Shown: positions 20,439 through 31,806, numbered from the stretch's first letter. The stretch is DNA of 64,000 nt from Hyaloraphidium curvatum (GCA_025558095.1 JAIVFI010000009.1:124001-188000), one strand, 5' to 3'. Notes: generated by a model from the sequence alone, not told the origin. Numbers and translations: made by a program.

Positions 20439-21410
20439 ATGGCGGCACAGCGACCCCAACTCGCGTTCCAGCATGCCCTCCGATTCGGCATCGTCTGTCT
20501 CCCCCTGTGCTCAGCGCCTAGACAACGCTAAACCTGTCGTTTGATTGTAGATCCGGGCCAGGCCGAATCGGTTCAAGATGGTCGTCGACGTGGACGGAGA
20601 ACAAATTGAGGCCCACTGCCCTGCGACCGGCCGCATTGGCAACTTGACCTTTACCGACATCGTGGGCTCAAGGCCTTTATGTGCATCCTGTTCTCGTCTG
20701 ACGCTCCTTTCGTGCAGCCCTGCCTCGTCTCCGACTCCCATTCTCCCCCGCTTCCCGCCCTCGGCAAGCCCAACGCATCCCGAAAGACCCGCTTCACCGT
20801 CGAAGCCATCTCCCTCTCCCCCCTCGAATCCTTCGGCACCGGCGCCCCCTCCCCCGACGAATCGTGGATCGGGATCAACCAGGGCCGCACCAACCGCTTC
20901 GTGGAGCACTTCCTCCGCGCCGGCAACCTGCCCGACCTCATCCCTTCTTCGACCCCGGGCGCGGAAACAACGATCAAGAGGGAGCAGACCGTCGGCGGCT
21001 CCAAGATCGACCTCGTCGCGCAGAGCTCCACGGGCACCGCCTACATCGAGGTCAAGACGCCGCTCATCCACCTTCCCACCGCCGGCCACCCGCGCGCCTC
21101 GCCAGACACGAAGAAGCTCGATTCGTACCACCGCCTCGTGAAGCACTTTGGGGACCTGGGCAACGCGCTGCCGGCGCCGGGGCGGGGTGGCCGGAAAAAG
21201 CGCACGGCGGACCGGTCGGTGCTCCTACTGACGTTCCAGTACGACGCGCCGCAGTTCAGGCGGCCCCCGGCGACGGCGGTGATCAAGGCCATCAGCGACG
21301 CGGCGGATGCGGCGGTCAAGAGAGGGGTGGAGTTCTACCAGCTCAACCTGAAGCTGAGGAGGGACGGGGTGGAGCTGATCAGATGCTGGAAGCTGCCCGA
21401 TGACTACTAG
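20439..21410 (+). CDS. SfsA-like putative nuclease, three exons
   Basis: Exons 20439-20492, 20551-20661, 20718-21410; introns of 58 and 56 nt with gctaaac and tctgac branch sequences; 285 residues. After splicing the protein reads RPNRFKMVVDVDGEQIEAHC, then PATGRIGNL, then PCLVS and RKTRFTVEAISL. These are the order and wording of SfsA-family proteins (RxxRF, HCxNTGR, RKxxYTxEAV). A later GGSKIDLVAQ and YIEVKTPLIHL supply the Asp and ExK of the predicted PD-(D/E)xK nuclease core. In Escherichia coli SfsA influences maltose metabolism and binds DNA; the activity here is inferred. Exon 1 is least certain: an ATG at 20473 with a different donor also keeps phase. Introns prove residence in the nuclear genome. 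Confidence 0.8.
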
Positions 21411-21534
21411 TGCGAGGGGCAATGAAGTGGTCGGATTTCTCTCGACAAGGGGAACTGCTGACATGGTAGTGGTGTACTAAGTCGCTCGGCGGTCGGAAGG
21501 AAAAGCAGTCTCATTGCAACATCTCCGCTTTACT

Positions 21535-23862
21535 TTAGAGCCTGCCCGCGCGGCTGTCCCTTTTCAGGTGCACCACGACGGGAGCAACATCGCCGCGCCG
21601 GTACGGAGCCACCAGCCCCCTCGCCATTAGCTCCTGCCCCGACATGATCCGCCGCGCGCCGCCGTAGTAGTAATCCAGCGAATACCTGGCGTCCGCGTCC
21701 AGCCCGTGCAGCCTGACCGTCGCATCCTTCTGGTTCGCCGAGCCCGAGGGCCGGTAGTGCAGCACCATGGCTTCCGATCGGTCCTTGGTCACGAACATCA
21801 CCGCGACCTCGTTGGACTTTGCGTGGGATCCGTACGGCGACCGCAGCCGGAACATGTCCCCCAGCTGCACGATGTGCCGGCGCTCCTTGAACCACGCCAC
21901 GTCCCTCGCGACCTCGTCCCACTCCTTGGCCGGCATCTTGGTCAGGTCCAGCTCGTATCCCAGCACGCCGGCCATCGCCACCGCCGTCCTGGCCCTGAGC
22001 GACGTCTGCCTCCCGGTCTGGTGGTTGGGCACCGCGCTCACGTGGCTCGACATCACCATCGCGGGCAGGAAGAGGCTCGCCCCGTGCTGTATCTCCAGGC
22101 GCGCCACGGCGTCCGTGTCGTCCGAGATCCAGTACTGCCCGAAGAAGCTCATGAGCGCGTAGTCGGACCGCCCGCCGCCGCCGGCGCAGCCTTCCCAGAT
22201 GATGTCGGGGAACGCAGAGGTGAGGCGGAAGAAGAGGGTGTAGACGCCGAGCACGTGCCGGTGCCTGTACCCTTCGTACCGGGCGTCCCGCTCGGATCCC
22301 CAGGCTTCCGCGGGGCCGGAGTGGGCAAACTGCCTGTTGCTGTCGACCTTGCAGTAGCTTATCCTCGCCGATCGCAGCACCGCCGAGATGGCGTCGAACA
22401 GGTGGTCGCGCACCTGCGGCAGCGACATGTCCAGGATGAGCTGGTTCCGGCCCTCGGTCCGCGGCCGGCCTGCGAACGAGAGGCACCAGTCCGGATGGGC
22501 GCGGTACAGGTCCGAATCGGGGGAGACCATCTCCGGCTCGAACCAGAGCCCGAAGGAGACCCCGCGGGCGTTGATCCTGTCCGCCAGGGGCGCCAGCCCG
22601 CCGGGAAGCTTCCTCCTGTCCACGAACCAGTCCCCCAGGCTCGAATTGTCGCTGTCCCTTTTGCCGAACCACCCGTCGTCGAGCACGAACAGCTCGATCC
22701 CCAGGTCGGCGGCCTTGTCCGCGATCTTCTCCAGCTTGGCCTGGTCGAAATCGAAGTACGTCGCCTCCCAGTTGTTGCACAGGATCGGCCTGACCCTCTC
22801 GGCGTACTGCGGCGGGATCACGGAATACCGCACGTGGTCGTGGAGCATCTGGCTGAGCGCCGTCAGCCCGCGGTCCGATTTGGCGAGCACCGCCTCGGGC
22901 GCCGAGAATTTGGCACCGGGGGCGAGCGTCCACGAGGCCACCTCGGCGTTCAGTCCGCCCTGCACCCGCACGCCCTCGTCCTCGTCCCGCTCGACCGACA
23001 AAGTCCAGTCGCCGCTGTAGGCGACCGCGAACGCCCACGCGTCGCCGGCGTATTCCGTCGTCGACGAATCGCACAGGTATATTCCGGGCCAGGACTGGTG
23101 CGAGGAGATGCCGTTGCGCGAGCGGGTCGAGAAATGGGAGGCGACGGGCTCGCGGACGAGGGAGAACTCGCGGGCCCAGGAGCCGCGCGTGCAAATCACG
23201 TCCGGGGGCGAGCCGGACGTGTTGCGGTCCAGCGAGGAGGACGACATGATGTCGACCGAGAAGGAGTAGGCGCGCGCGAGCCGGATCGGGTTCGTGGGGT
23301 TGGCGTTGACAAAAGTGACGTTCCGGAGGAGCACCGAATCTGCCGTGGAAAACACCGTGTAGTGAATGAGCACCCTGAGACCCGTGACGGCGTCCGAGAG
23401 CGCGATTTCCAGGGTCTCGGCCGCGGCACCGAGGGGCACCCTGCCTCCGGGCAGCACGCCCTCAGCTTCGGGCACCTTTTCGGCCAATCCGGCATGGATC
23501 CGGTGCGATTCGTAGACCAAGTCCAACGCCGGCTTCGTGCCGCCGCCCTCGAGGAGCTCGTAGGCCTTGAACGCGGGCGGGCGGAAGTCGCCGGCTTCGC
23601 CGTACGGGTACTCGAGCGGCAGCCTGTTGAGCGAGAATGGCGGGCCGGGATCGGTCCCCGGGATGGAGTACTCGCGCGGCTGCGCGGGAATCGCGTCCAA
23701 CACGAACGAATCGGGGTGGTGGGAGAGGTCGCCGAGCGGGGAGCCCCAGTGCACGAGGACGGGCCATTTGCCGTGGTAGAGGCCGACGACGTACTCCTGG
23801 CGCCCGGCGCGGATGCGGAAGATGCCGAGGCGCGCGTCGTGAGAGATCAGCGGCGATGCCAT
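21535..23862 (-). CDS. GH36-type alpha-galactosidase, intronless
   Basis: 775 residues from the ATG at 23862; the open frame continues upstream but the family N-terminus begins here. An N-terminal beta-sandwich (about 1-310) is followed by a TIM barrel with NNWEATYFDF, LFVLDDGWFG, WFEPEMVSPDSDLY, SYCKVDSNRQ (nucleophile Asp, where most relatives have KWDMNR), EGCAGGGGRSDYAL and WISDDTDA (acid/base Asp). The C-terminal domain has YYYGGARRIMSGQELM. It hydrolyses terminal alpha-galactosyl residues of oligosaccharides. No signal peptide is evident at this start, which suggests intracellular action. Single-exon structure among spliced neighbours and bacterial-style motifs suggest acquisition from bacteria, but this is inference. 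Confidence 0.93.
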   Translation of the reverse strand: MASPLISHDARLGIFRIRAGRQEYVVGLYHGKWPVLVHWGSPLGDLSHHPDSFVLDAIPAQPREYSIPGTDPGPPFSLNRLPLEYPYGEAGDFRPPAFKAYELLEGGGTKPALDLVYESHRIHAGLAEKVPEAEGVLPGGRVPLGAAAETLEIALSDAVTGLRVLIHYTVFSTADSVLLRNVTFVNANPTNPIRLARAYSFSVDIMSSSSLDRNTSGSPPDVICTRGSWAREFSLVREPVASHFSTRSRNGISSHQSWPGIYLCDSSTTEYAGDAWAFAVAYSGDWTLSVERDEDEGVRVQGGLNAEVASWTLAPGAKFSAPEAVLAKSDRGLTALSQMLHDHVRYSVIPPQYAERVRPILCNNWEATYFDFDQAKLEKIADKAADLGIELFVLDDGWFGKRDSDNSSLGDWFVDRRKLPGGLAPLADRINARGVSFGLWFEPEMVSPDSDLYRAHPDWCLSFAGRPRTEGRNQLILDMSLPQVRDHLFDAISAVLRSARISYCKVDSNRQFAHSGPAEAWGSERDARYEGYRHRHVLGVYTLFFRLTSAFPDIIWEGCAGGGGRSDYALMSFFGQYWISDDTDAVARLEIQHGASLFLPAMVMSSHVSAVPNHQTGRQTSLRARTAVAMAGVLGYELDLTKMPAKEWDEVARDVAWFKERRHIVQLGDMFRLRSPYGSHAKSNEVAVMFVTKDRSEAMVLHYRPSGSANQKDATVRLHGLDADARYSLDYYYGGARRIMSGQELMARGLVAPYRRGDVAPVVVHLKRDSRAGRL

Positions 23863-24305
23863 GGCGAATGCGGCCTCAGAATGCGGTGGTGACGACGCGT
23901 CGACGGTCTCGACGGGGTTACTTGACTTGATCTGCACTCGTCCGATCACCCAAGATCTTCTGCGCCGGGATGGAAAGCTAAGAGATCCGAGAGCACGAGC
24001 TCGTCTTCCTTCTTCCTCGCTGTTGAGATGGGTCAATTGAGGAGCGTCTTTGCGGGTCCGAACAAGCATTCGAGGCTACAGGGGCCCATGGCAAGGATGC
24101 AGGCATCAAAGCAATCGGCAAAGTCCTGTTACGAAAGCATCCATCCTGTCTTTCGAGGTTGCTTCGGTGGCATTTCCTGCCGCTTGCCGGGGGTGGGCGA
24201 GAAATCGGTCATCCGCCGCCTGCCCGCCGCCCGTGCCCGTGTCGATCGGACTCCGAGGGCCGAGGACGGCATTCGCCCCCGGAATCCCCCGCGCATCCGG
24301 AGGCG
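23863..24305. promoter_or_regulatory. Divergent upstream region, GH36 and Ubp8 genes
   Basis: 443 bp between start codons pointing away from each other. Open frames here are extensions without ATG context or domain content. Nothing else recognised. Confidence 0.4.
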
Positions 24306-27300
24306 ATGTCGCAGCAGGACACGATGGCGCTGCTGCGCAGCCTGCAGGCGGCGGGCGTCGGCGTCGGCGGCGGCGGCCTCGCGGGCGGCGGCGCGGTGTA
24401 CGGCGTGCCGCTCGCCGGCGCCGCGCACTTCGGGCAGTTCGCGCCGCCGCCGCAGCCGGACGTGTCGTCGGCGCAGCTCGCGCAGCTCATGTCGAACCCG
24501 GTGTTCCAGCGGATGGCGTCGCAGAACCAGCTGGCCGCGAGCCGCCAGGCCAGCCAGCAGGCCGCGCTGAACGCGGGCGCCCCCGGCATCGCGGCAAACA
24601 TCGCCGCTGGCATCGGCTCGGGCCTGGGAGCCAGCCTGGGTGCGAATGTGGCCGCCTCGTTGGGCAGCCTGGCCAGCATCGGGGGCCTGGGCAACCTCAA
24701 CATGGCGAGCCTCGCGAACCTGAGCGGCCTCGGCAATTTCGGACACTCGGTGGCCACGACCGCCGCCGGGGGGCCGCTGGGCATGGCCCCCATGGCCCCC
24801 GCCCCCGCATTCGCGTACCAGAACCAGCAGGCGTCCGTGCCCGGGTCGCAGCCCGCGTTCGGCATGCAGGTCAAGGTCGAACCCCAGCAGCACGCGGCCC
24901 AGGCAGGGCAAATCATCACGTCGCCCTACTCCGCGTTCCGGGACATGGCGCGGCCGCATCCCACGGAGCACGGCTGCCCGCACCTTTTCCAGCTCTTCCA
25001 GCAGCCCTCGCCCAACCGGCCCGCCGACGGGGAGGGCCCGCGGACGCGGAAGCAGGACCTGATGGACGACTACGCGGCCGCGGTGCGGTACAGCCTGACG
25101 TGCAGGTACCGTTCCGAGCTGAAGAGCGGGCTCGAGGCGAGGGCGGGGAGCGCGCGGAAGCGGAAGCTGGACGAGGACATGGACGAGGACGGGCATGCGA
25201 CGGACGAGATGCGGGAGAGGAGCAACCTCGAAAAGGCATACCGTGCCTTGGACAAGGTAAAGAGCAAGCGCTTCACCCGCAATCTGGCTAAATGATTCGG
25301 ACTTCGTCAGATCAAGGTTCCGTCGTGCTCGACATGCAAGGCTTGCGTCTCGAGGATCCATGCTTGCCTGGAGTGCACGGCAATGGGATGCTGGTCATCT
25401 GGCAAGGGCGGCGAGAACCATATCCGTTCCCATTTGGACCAGACGGGCCACACTTTCGGTCGGTTCCACCCTGGGTTTCGTTCCTGCCTTCGTCTCACGT
25501 CTTTGTTCCATTCCTTCAGCCCTGGACATGTCCGCGCACACCGTCTACTGCCGCCAGTGCCGCGACTACGTCTACGACGTGGAGCTCGAGCGCCTCCTCG
25601 CCCTCGAGCGCGTCGGCATGTCCGAATCCGTCGCCTTCCTCCTCTCCTCCCTCGCCCCCGGCGCCACCTCCTCGCAGGACACCCCCCTCTCCCCCTCCGC
25701 CTCGCGCAGCGCCTTGATCCCCCTCATCGCCTCCAAGCGGCACCGCTACTCCCCTCGCCCCCTGCCGACCCCGGCGAGCCTGCAGGCGGTGCGGCAGCAC
25801 TTCAAGCTCCCCCCGCAGTGCCCCCGTGGCCTGCGCGGGCTGCGCAACCTGGGGTCGACGTGCTTCATGAACGTGGTGCTGCAGACGGTGGTGCACAACC
25901 CGGTGCTGAGGAGCTGGTGGCTCGGGGACGGGCACAACGGCAAGACGTGCCCGAGGGGGAGGGACGGGGTGTGCATGGCGTGCCAGGTGGATTCGCTGTT
26001 CAGCCAGGTGGGAGCGTTTGCGAAGGGCGATGGTCGTTCGTTGACGGAGTCATCGGGCTCTTGCTCGGCGTGTTCCCACAGTTCTACTCGGGCATGAAGT
26101 ACCCCTTCGGCCCCTCCTCCTTCCTCCATGCGCTCTGGGTCTCGCAGATCCACCTGGCCGGCTACTCGCAGCAGGACGCGCACGAGTTCTTCATCTCCCT
26201 CCTGAACCAGCTCCACCTCGACCTCGCTCCCGGCCAGGGCGAGCGCCACCAGCCCGGGTGCCGCTGCATCGTGCACCAATCCTTCGGCGGCGTGCTGCAG
26301 TCGGACGTGCGCTGCGAGCGGTGCGGCGGGACGACCACGGCGTGGGACCCGATTTTGGACCTGAGCCTGGAGCTCAAGGGGCTCGCCAGGCCCGGCGGCG
26401 CGCCCGTCAACCTGGACGACCCCGGCGCGCCGCCCCCGGCGCTCACGCTGGCCGAGTGCCTCGACCGGTTCACGCACCCCGAGCGCCTCTCCGCGGGATC
26501 ATACACCTGCACGCGCTGCGGATCCAACAACGGCGGCGCGACCAAGCAGATGTCCGTGCGCACGCTCCCGCAGGTCCTGGGGATCCAGTTCAAGCGGTTC
26601 GAGCACCGCTTGGGCCACGTGTCGGTGCCCGGCAAGCCGGCCAAGGTCAAGGGCGAGGGGCGCAAGGTGGACACGTACGTGCGGGTGCCGGTCAAGCTGG
26701 ACATGGAGGGGTACACGGCGGCGGCGGTGCGCAGGCGGAGGCAGAGGTCCGACGCGATTGCGCCGTCGGTAGGGCCCATGTCGCCGCTCATGTCGCCGAC
26801 GGCGTCGCCGGCGTCGATGGCCTGGGCGGCGACGGGGAGGAAGGCCGGGGAGGAGCGCGAGGGGGGGAGGGTGCATCCGGATCCGGGGTACCAGTACTCG
26901 CTGTTCGCCGTCATCGAGCACATCGGCAAGCTGGATTCGGGGCACTACCGGGCCTACGTCAAGAGCCGCGGGCAGGTTCGTCGTTTGGCAATCCGACGTC
27001 GGTGCTGTGGCCTGACTTGCCCTTCTCGCACAACAGTGGTTTGCGTTCGATGACCACGTCGTCACCCTCACGTCGCAGAAGCACGTCTTGGACTGCAAGG
27101 CCTACATGACGTTCTACGTCAAGGACACCTTCGATTTCGGCGACGAACCGGAACCGCTGCCGGAGAAGCTGTCGCCGCTGCAGCAGTTCCTCCCCCAGGC
27201 GCCGATCGTCTTGGACGACGACGACGACGACCTGCTGCCCATGCAGTCGCACGGCTCTGTCACGACCGGGCACGTGCTCCTCAACACCCCTCCCCCCGGA

Positions 27301-27759
27301 CCGGTGCCGATCCACCGCTCGCCGAGCACCGTGTCCTCGGGTGGCGCGCGGCCGTTGCCCAAGGTCACGATCCTCCCCCCGGCACCCCCCAGGAACGGAA
27401 TGGATCCCAGCAAGAAGCCAAAGGTGGCGCCCTCCCCCTCCCCGATGCCTTCCATGGCTGGCAAGACCCTGCCTGGCTACGTGCCGGGCGCCAGCATGGT
27501 GCCTCCGCCGACTGGCACCTTCTCGCCCTCCCCGGGCACGCCTCCGGGCCGCGTGGGGATGAGCCCCGGCACGCCACCGTCCCAGGGTGCCAAGAACGGG
27601 ACGGTGAAGAGCACGGGCAACTCGCCCGTCTCGACGGGGCCCAAGTCGGGCAGGGCGTCGCCGATGGTGCCGCCGCCGCCGGTCAGGCAGATGTCGGAGG
27701 AGGAACTGGCGGCGCAGCAGTGGAGCGCGGTGATCCAGAGCAAGAATAAGAAGATCTGA
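24306..27759 (+). CDS. UBP8: Ubp8/USP22-type ubiquitin hydrolase, five exons
   Basis: Exons 24306-25256, 25311-25458, 25520-26007, 26082-26975, 27037-27759; introns 54-74 nt; 1067 residues. Exon 1 encodes ~200 residues of Gly/Ala/Gln-rich low complexity, then the start of a ZnF-UBP (HGCPHLFQLFQ). Splicing AAG|gtaaag to exon 2 continues it: CSTCKACVSRIHACLEC, HIRSHLDQTGHTFALD, TVYCRQCRDYVYD. The peptidase follows: Cys box GLRNLGSTCFMN (about 472), QQDAHEFF, two CxxC pairs in the core (CERCGG, CTRCGS) and His box LDSGHYRAYVKSRGQWFAFDD. The ~230-residue tail is Pro/Ser/Gly-rich. Ubp8/USP22 is the SAGA deubiquitinase acting on histone H2B. Both long disordered ends are unlike compact yeast Ubp8. 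Confidence 0.92.
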
Positions 27760-27852
27760 ACGGACTTTGATACCCTCGACGACACGTGCAGATGAACCTC
27801 TGTCACATCACTCAAATGTGTACATCTTCAAGACAACTACACTCGATCTAGA

Positions 27853-29039
27853 TCAATCTTTGTTGGCAACGGGCCCGTCCGGCCGCGGAACAAAGACGCC
27901 TCCGTCTTTGGCGATCAGCGCCACAGTCTCCGGTTCGATTGAGGCCAGGAAGTCCGCGACCGTCTTCTTAGGCTTCCAGCCCAGGGCGCGCGAGCGGTCG
28001 GCGTGGCACCGGGAGTTGGTTCCAAGGTATGGCGACCTGCTCATTTCATCAGTACGATATCCCTACAGCAGCGGGATAACAACGCACCCGAAGTACTTCA
28101 TGATCTCGGCTTCCGAGAACGTGGTCACCTCGTCCGTCGAGCTCCGTCCGAGCTTCTTCATGGCCTTGCCGATCTCGACTGAGACGTCTTTCATGACGTG
28201 CTCGCCGTTCTCGAGGAAGTAGAAGCCGTCGCGCCCTGTGGCTGTCTCGCCCTTCAGGGCTTTCTCGAGAATCACGATGTAGCCGTCGGCGCAGTCGTCG
28301 ATGTGGACGTCGGCTGAAAGGACTATCAGCGACTGTTCAGGTTCGCGACACTAGACAACTCACGCCAGTGATTCAGCCCCTCACCGACCATTCCGGCCTG
28401 CTTCCGGTCCAGCGACGCCCTGATGAGGGTCGGAATCTGTATGCTGTGGGGGTTCGCGATACCCTTTTCGTAGACGATGCCGGACGCGACGCCGTAGATC
28501 GTGCAGGGCAGGATGATGTGTGTCTTGACGTGTCCTTTCTTACCGACGGCGACGATCTCGAGATCCACATCCCGGTGCGGCTGCGTGTCCTTCAGGGACT
28601 CGATGAGCGGAATGTCCAGGTCCGAGTAGATCTTGTACTCGGGGACCGGAGCTTCTCCGGGATGGTCTTTGATCATGACCAGGACGCCGGTGCCGCTGGT
28701 GTGCAGGAGGATGGGGGGAGTGGGCCGCTTCTCCATTCCCTTCAGAATCGCCTTCGCTGCGACCATGTGGTCCGCGTGGGCCGTGTGGATGACGAGGTCC
28801 ATCTTCGAACAAATATCCTCGATCTTGTCCGCATCGGAGAGCGAGCCGATGAGCGGTGTGCAGTGCGGGAGCTCAGAAATGAGCTTCGCCTTCTCGGGCG
28901 ACCGCACGAGCGCGGTTATCTCGTATGTGTAGCCGTGCTCCGGATCCTCATTCAGCGCGAGCAGCCTGTTGAGGACTGATCCACCAATGTATCCCGTCGC
29001 GCCCGTGAAGAACGTCGGAATCGTCTTCCTCGGCGCCAT
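27853..29039 (-). CDS. NAD-dependent epimerase/dehydratase-like SDR, three exons
   Basis: Exons in transcript order: 29039-28364, 28313-28088, 28036-27853; introns 50 and 51 nt; 361 residues. The N-terminus has the extended/atypical SDR nucleotide motif (FFTGATGYIGGSVLNRLL, GxxGxxG). Later come VIHTAHADH, LLHTSGTGVL and a domain end with PDVHIDDCADGY. The strict YxxxK is not obvious, although a YKIYSDLD segment sits where it would lie, so catalytic competence is uncertain. Proteins of this shape in fungi are often annotated as NAD(P)-binding epimerase-like and may act in secondary carbon metabolism. Divergent from DPH1 across 175 bp. Fold assignment firm; substrate unknown. Confidence 0.85.
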
Positions 29040-29214
29040 CTGGCCTGTGTATGCCTAGATCGAAGAAAGAGGTTCGACCGGTCGCGACACAAAAGACTAA
29101 AACGCGTCACAATGCGAACAGCGAGCGTGCCGGGATCAGTGCGGTCACGGAGATCGTCGGACCGCGGGTTTCTGAGAATAAGGCCGCGTCGCATTGTTTA
29201 CACTTGCAGGTGCG
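29040..29214. promoter_or_regulatory. Divergent promoter region, SDR and DPH1
   Basis: 175 bp between start codons. A cttgcag|gtgcg sequence just before the DPH1 ATG could be an acceptor of a 5'-leader intron. Confidence 0.4.
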
Positions 29215-30790
29215 ATGGCGGAGGCCGAGATCTACGGCGATGGCTTCTTCGATCTGCAAAAGGGGCCGTCTGAATCGTTGGAGGCGACTTCTCCGGCCGC
29301 GACTGCGGAGCCCGTCGCGGGAAAGGTCGAAGGAGCTCCGGACAAAGCTGCCTCTGGCGACGGGAATGAGGCCACATCTGCTCCTCCGGAAAAGGAACAA
29401 CCGAAGCCGGCTCGGAAACGATTTGTTGGCGCAGGGAGATCGACCCGGACAGCTCAGCCGGACGGGGTCGCGTCGATAGAGGACTCGACCACCCTGACGG
29501 CTGCCCCGCGGCCCAAGGCCGCACCCCGGCTGGCCTCATCCGTGCCGGCATCGATTCTGGAGAATGCCCAGCTGAACGAGGCCATTGCGGTGCTGCCAAA
29601 GAACTACAACTTTGAGATCCACAAGTCGATCCATGCCATCCAGATGGCCGGGGCGAAACGCGTGGCACTGCAGATGCCCGAGGGGCTCCTGATGTACGCG
29701 TGCACGATCGTCGACATCCTCTCAGGCTTTGCGGGTGTGGAGTGCGTTGTTCTCGGGGACGTGACCTACGGAGCGTGCTGCGTGGACGACTACACGGCTG
29801 TGGCCGCGGGCTGCGACTTTCTCATTCATTACGGACATTCGTGCCTTGTTCCCGTCAGCGTAACCAAGATCAAGGCACTCTACGTCTTTGTGGACATCCA
29901 GATAGACCTGCCGCACTTTGTGGAGACGATGAAGCTTAACTTTGTGGACGCCAAAACTGGCAAGGGCGGCAGAGTCGTGATGGTTGCGACGATTCAGTTC
30001 ATTGCGAGCCTCCAGGTGGGATTTCTCGAGTCGCGCTTCTTTTGCACTGCTGATGGCGATTCACCAGCTGGCGAAACCGCTTCTTGAACCCTTCTTCGAA
30101 CTGCTCTACGTTCCGCAGACGCGCCCGTTGTCTCCTGGAGAGCTGTTGGGCTGCACTTCGCCGGTGCTGCCAAGCTCGATCAACCCGGACTTTGTCATCT
30201 ACTTGGGTGACGGCCGCTTTCACCTGGAATCGATGATGATCCACAACCCGGATCTGGCCTACTACCAGTACGACCCGTACGGACGGACCATCACCCGGGA
30301 GTACTACGACCACGGCGCCATGAAGTCGTTGCGCCTCGGCGCCATCGAGCAGGCCAAGAAGAACGGCCGATCGTGGGGCCTGATTCTCGGAACCCTGGGC
30401 CGCCAGGGAAACCCGAACGTCTACGCGCACATCAAGTCCCAGCTGGACGCCCGACAGCTTCCCCACACCACCATCCTCCTTTCCGAGATCAGCCCGGCAA
30501 AGCTGGCGAATTTTGCCGACATCGACGTCTTTGTGCAGACCTCGTGCCCCCGTCTTTCGATCGATTGGGGCCACCAGTATCCGAAGCCGCTTCTGAGCCC
30601 CTACGAGGCGAGCGTCGTGCTGGGCAGCGCCGAGTGGAAGGAGCGGTACCCGATGGACTACTACTCCAAGGAGAGCTCAGGGCCTTGGACTCCTTACTGG
30701 GATCCGAAGCGCGCGGAGCAGGAGGCAGAGCGGAGGGCGAAGAGGGAGGCGAGATCGGCGGAAAGGGCTTCGCTGGTCCAGGATTCTTGA
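29215..30790 (+). CDS. DPH1: Diphthamide biosynthesis protein 1
   Basis: Exons 29215-30015 and 30068-30790, a 52-nt phase-0 intron; 507 residues. A ~110-residue disordered N-terminus precedes the DPH1/DPH2 fold: [33 protein letters not shown], then the three radical-type iron-sulfur cysteines in their usual settings, [19 protein letters not shown] and [13 protein letters not shown]. With DPH2 it transfers the 3-amino-3-carboxypropyl group of SAM to a histidine of translation elongation factor 2 in the cytosol, the first diphthamide step. The C-terminus ends in a charged helix (Arg/Glu/Ala-rich). Three Cys and length are normal for DPH1, so it is not DPH2. Confidence 0.96.
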
Positions 30791-30958
30791 TATCCAGCTT
30801 TGCTCTTTTGGATTAGAGCTTCGACCTCGAATCCGAGCTCACATCGCGATTCCTTGCGGTCCGATTTGATCTTCGGGGGCCTTTCGCGGGTCAACTCCGG
30901 CTCGACTCCCATTTCTCAAAACCTCGAGACACAGCGCGAGCACAGCGTCAGCTGCTTT

Positions 30959-31727
30959 ATGAGCCTGCGTGCTCTGCTTTCTCAGCAGTCACTCGGACTC
31001 TCCCGAAGCCTTTCCGTCCTTCCCGCGCAACGAGCTCTCTCGTTCCTGTCTCCCGCTCCCGCTCGGCTCCACATCGCATCGTCGCCTTCTAGCGCCAATC
31101 GGCGCTCTTTCCACGTTTCCTGCACAATGTCGGCCCCGAAAGCTGCCAAGAGCGAGTCGGAATGGCGCGCGGTCCTCACGCCCGCCCAGTTCAAAATTCT
31201 GCGCGAGAAGGGTACAGAACCTGCCTACACCGGCGAGTACGACAAGCACTACCCGAAGCAAGGTACAAGACGCTTGCAGGAGTCCTCCGGGATGTGCTGA
31301 AACGCTTCTTCTAGGCGTCTACGCTTGCGCGGGCTGCGGAACACCACTCTACACTGCCAATACCAAGTTCAACAGCGGATGCGGCTGGCCGGCCTTCTTT
31401 GACGCGATTCCCGGTGCTGTATCGCGCCACGAGGACAACTCTTTTGGTATGAGGCGCGTGGAGATCACCTGCACCGCGTGTGGTGGCCACCTTGGGTGCG
31501 TGGAGTTCCGCCAGCGTACTGGAAGATCCACTGACGCAGATCTTCCCTTGAAGGCACGTTTTTGAGGGAGAGGGCTTCCCGACGCCCACGGACGAGCGTC
31601 ACTGTGTCAACTCCGTAGGGATCTCCCTGTTCTGGACCTAGCCAGGGCGAAAGAAACTGACGTCGTTGTGCCTCGCAACCAGATCTCGCTCAAGTTCCAC
31701 GAGGACGCTCCCAAACCCTCCGCATAG
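30959..31727 (+). CDS. msrB: Peptide methionine-R-sulfoxide reductase MsrB, four exons
   Basis: Exons 30959-31262, 31315-31495, 31554-31614, 31683-31727; introns 52, 58 and 68 nt; 196 residues. The ATG at 30959 gives a Leu/Ser/Arg-rich, acid-poor presequence of ~56 residues. A second in-frame ATG at 31127 (MSAPKAAKSESEWR) starts exactly at the family domain. The domain shows LREKGTEPAYTGEYDKHY, two zinc CxxC pairs (CAGC, CTAC), SGCGWPAFFDAI and the catalytic RHCVNSISLKF. It reduces R-methionine sulfoxide in proteins using thioredoxin. Two starts suggest mitochondrial and cytosolic forms. Several acceptors are unusual (ctag, gaag), but only these keep the domain intact. Confidence 0.94.
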
Positions 31728-31806
31728 TTGCTGTCGATCTGTGTCATTCATTTCTTGATTTCAACACGAGTAATCAACATCGAAGTTCATTCTTGGGTAT
31801 CGCTGC

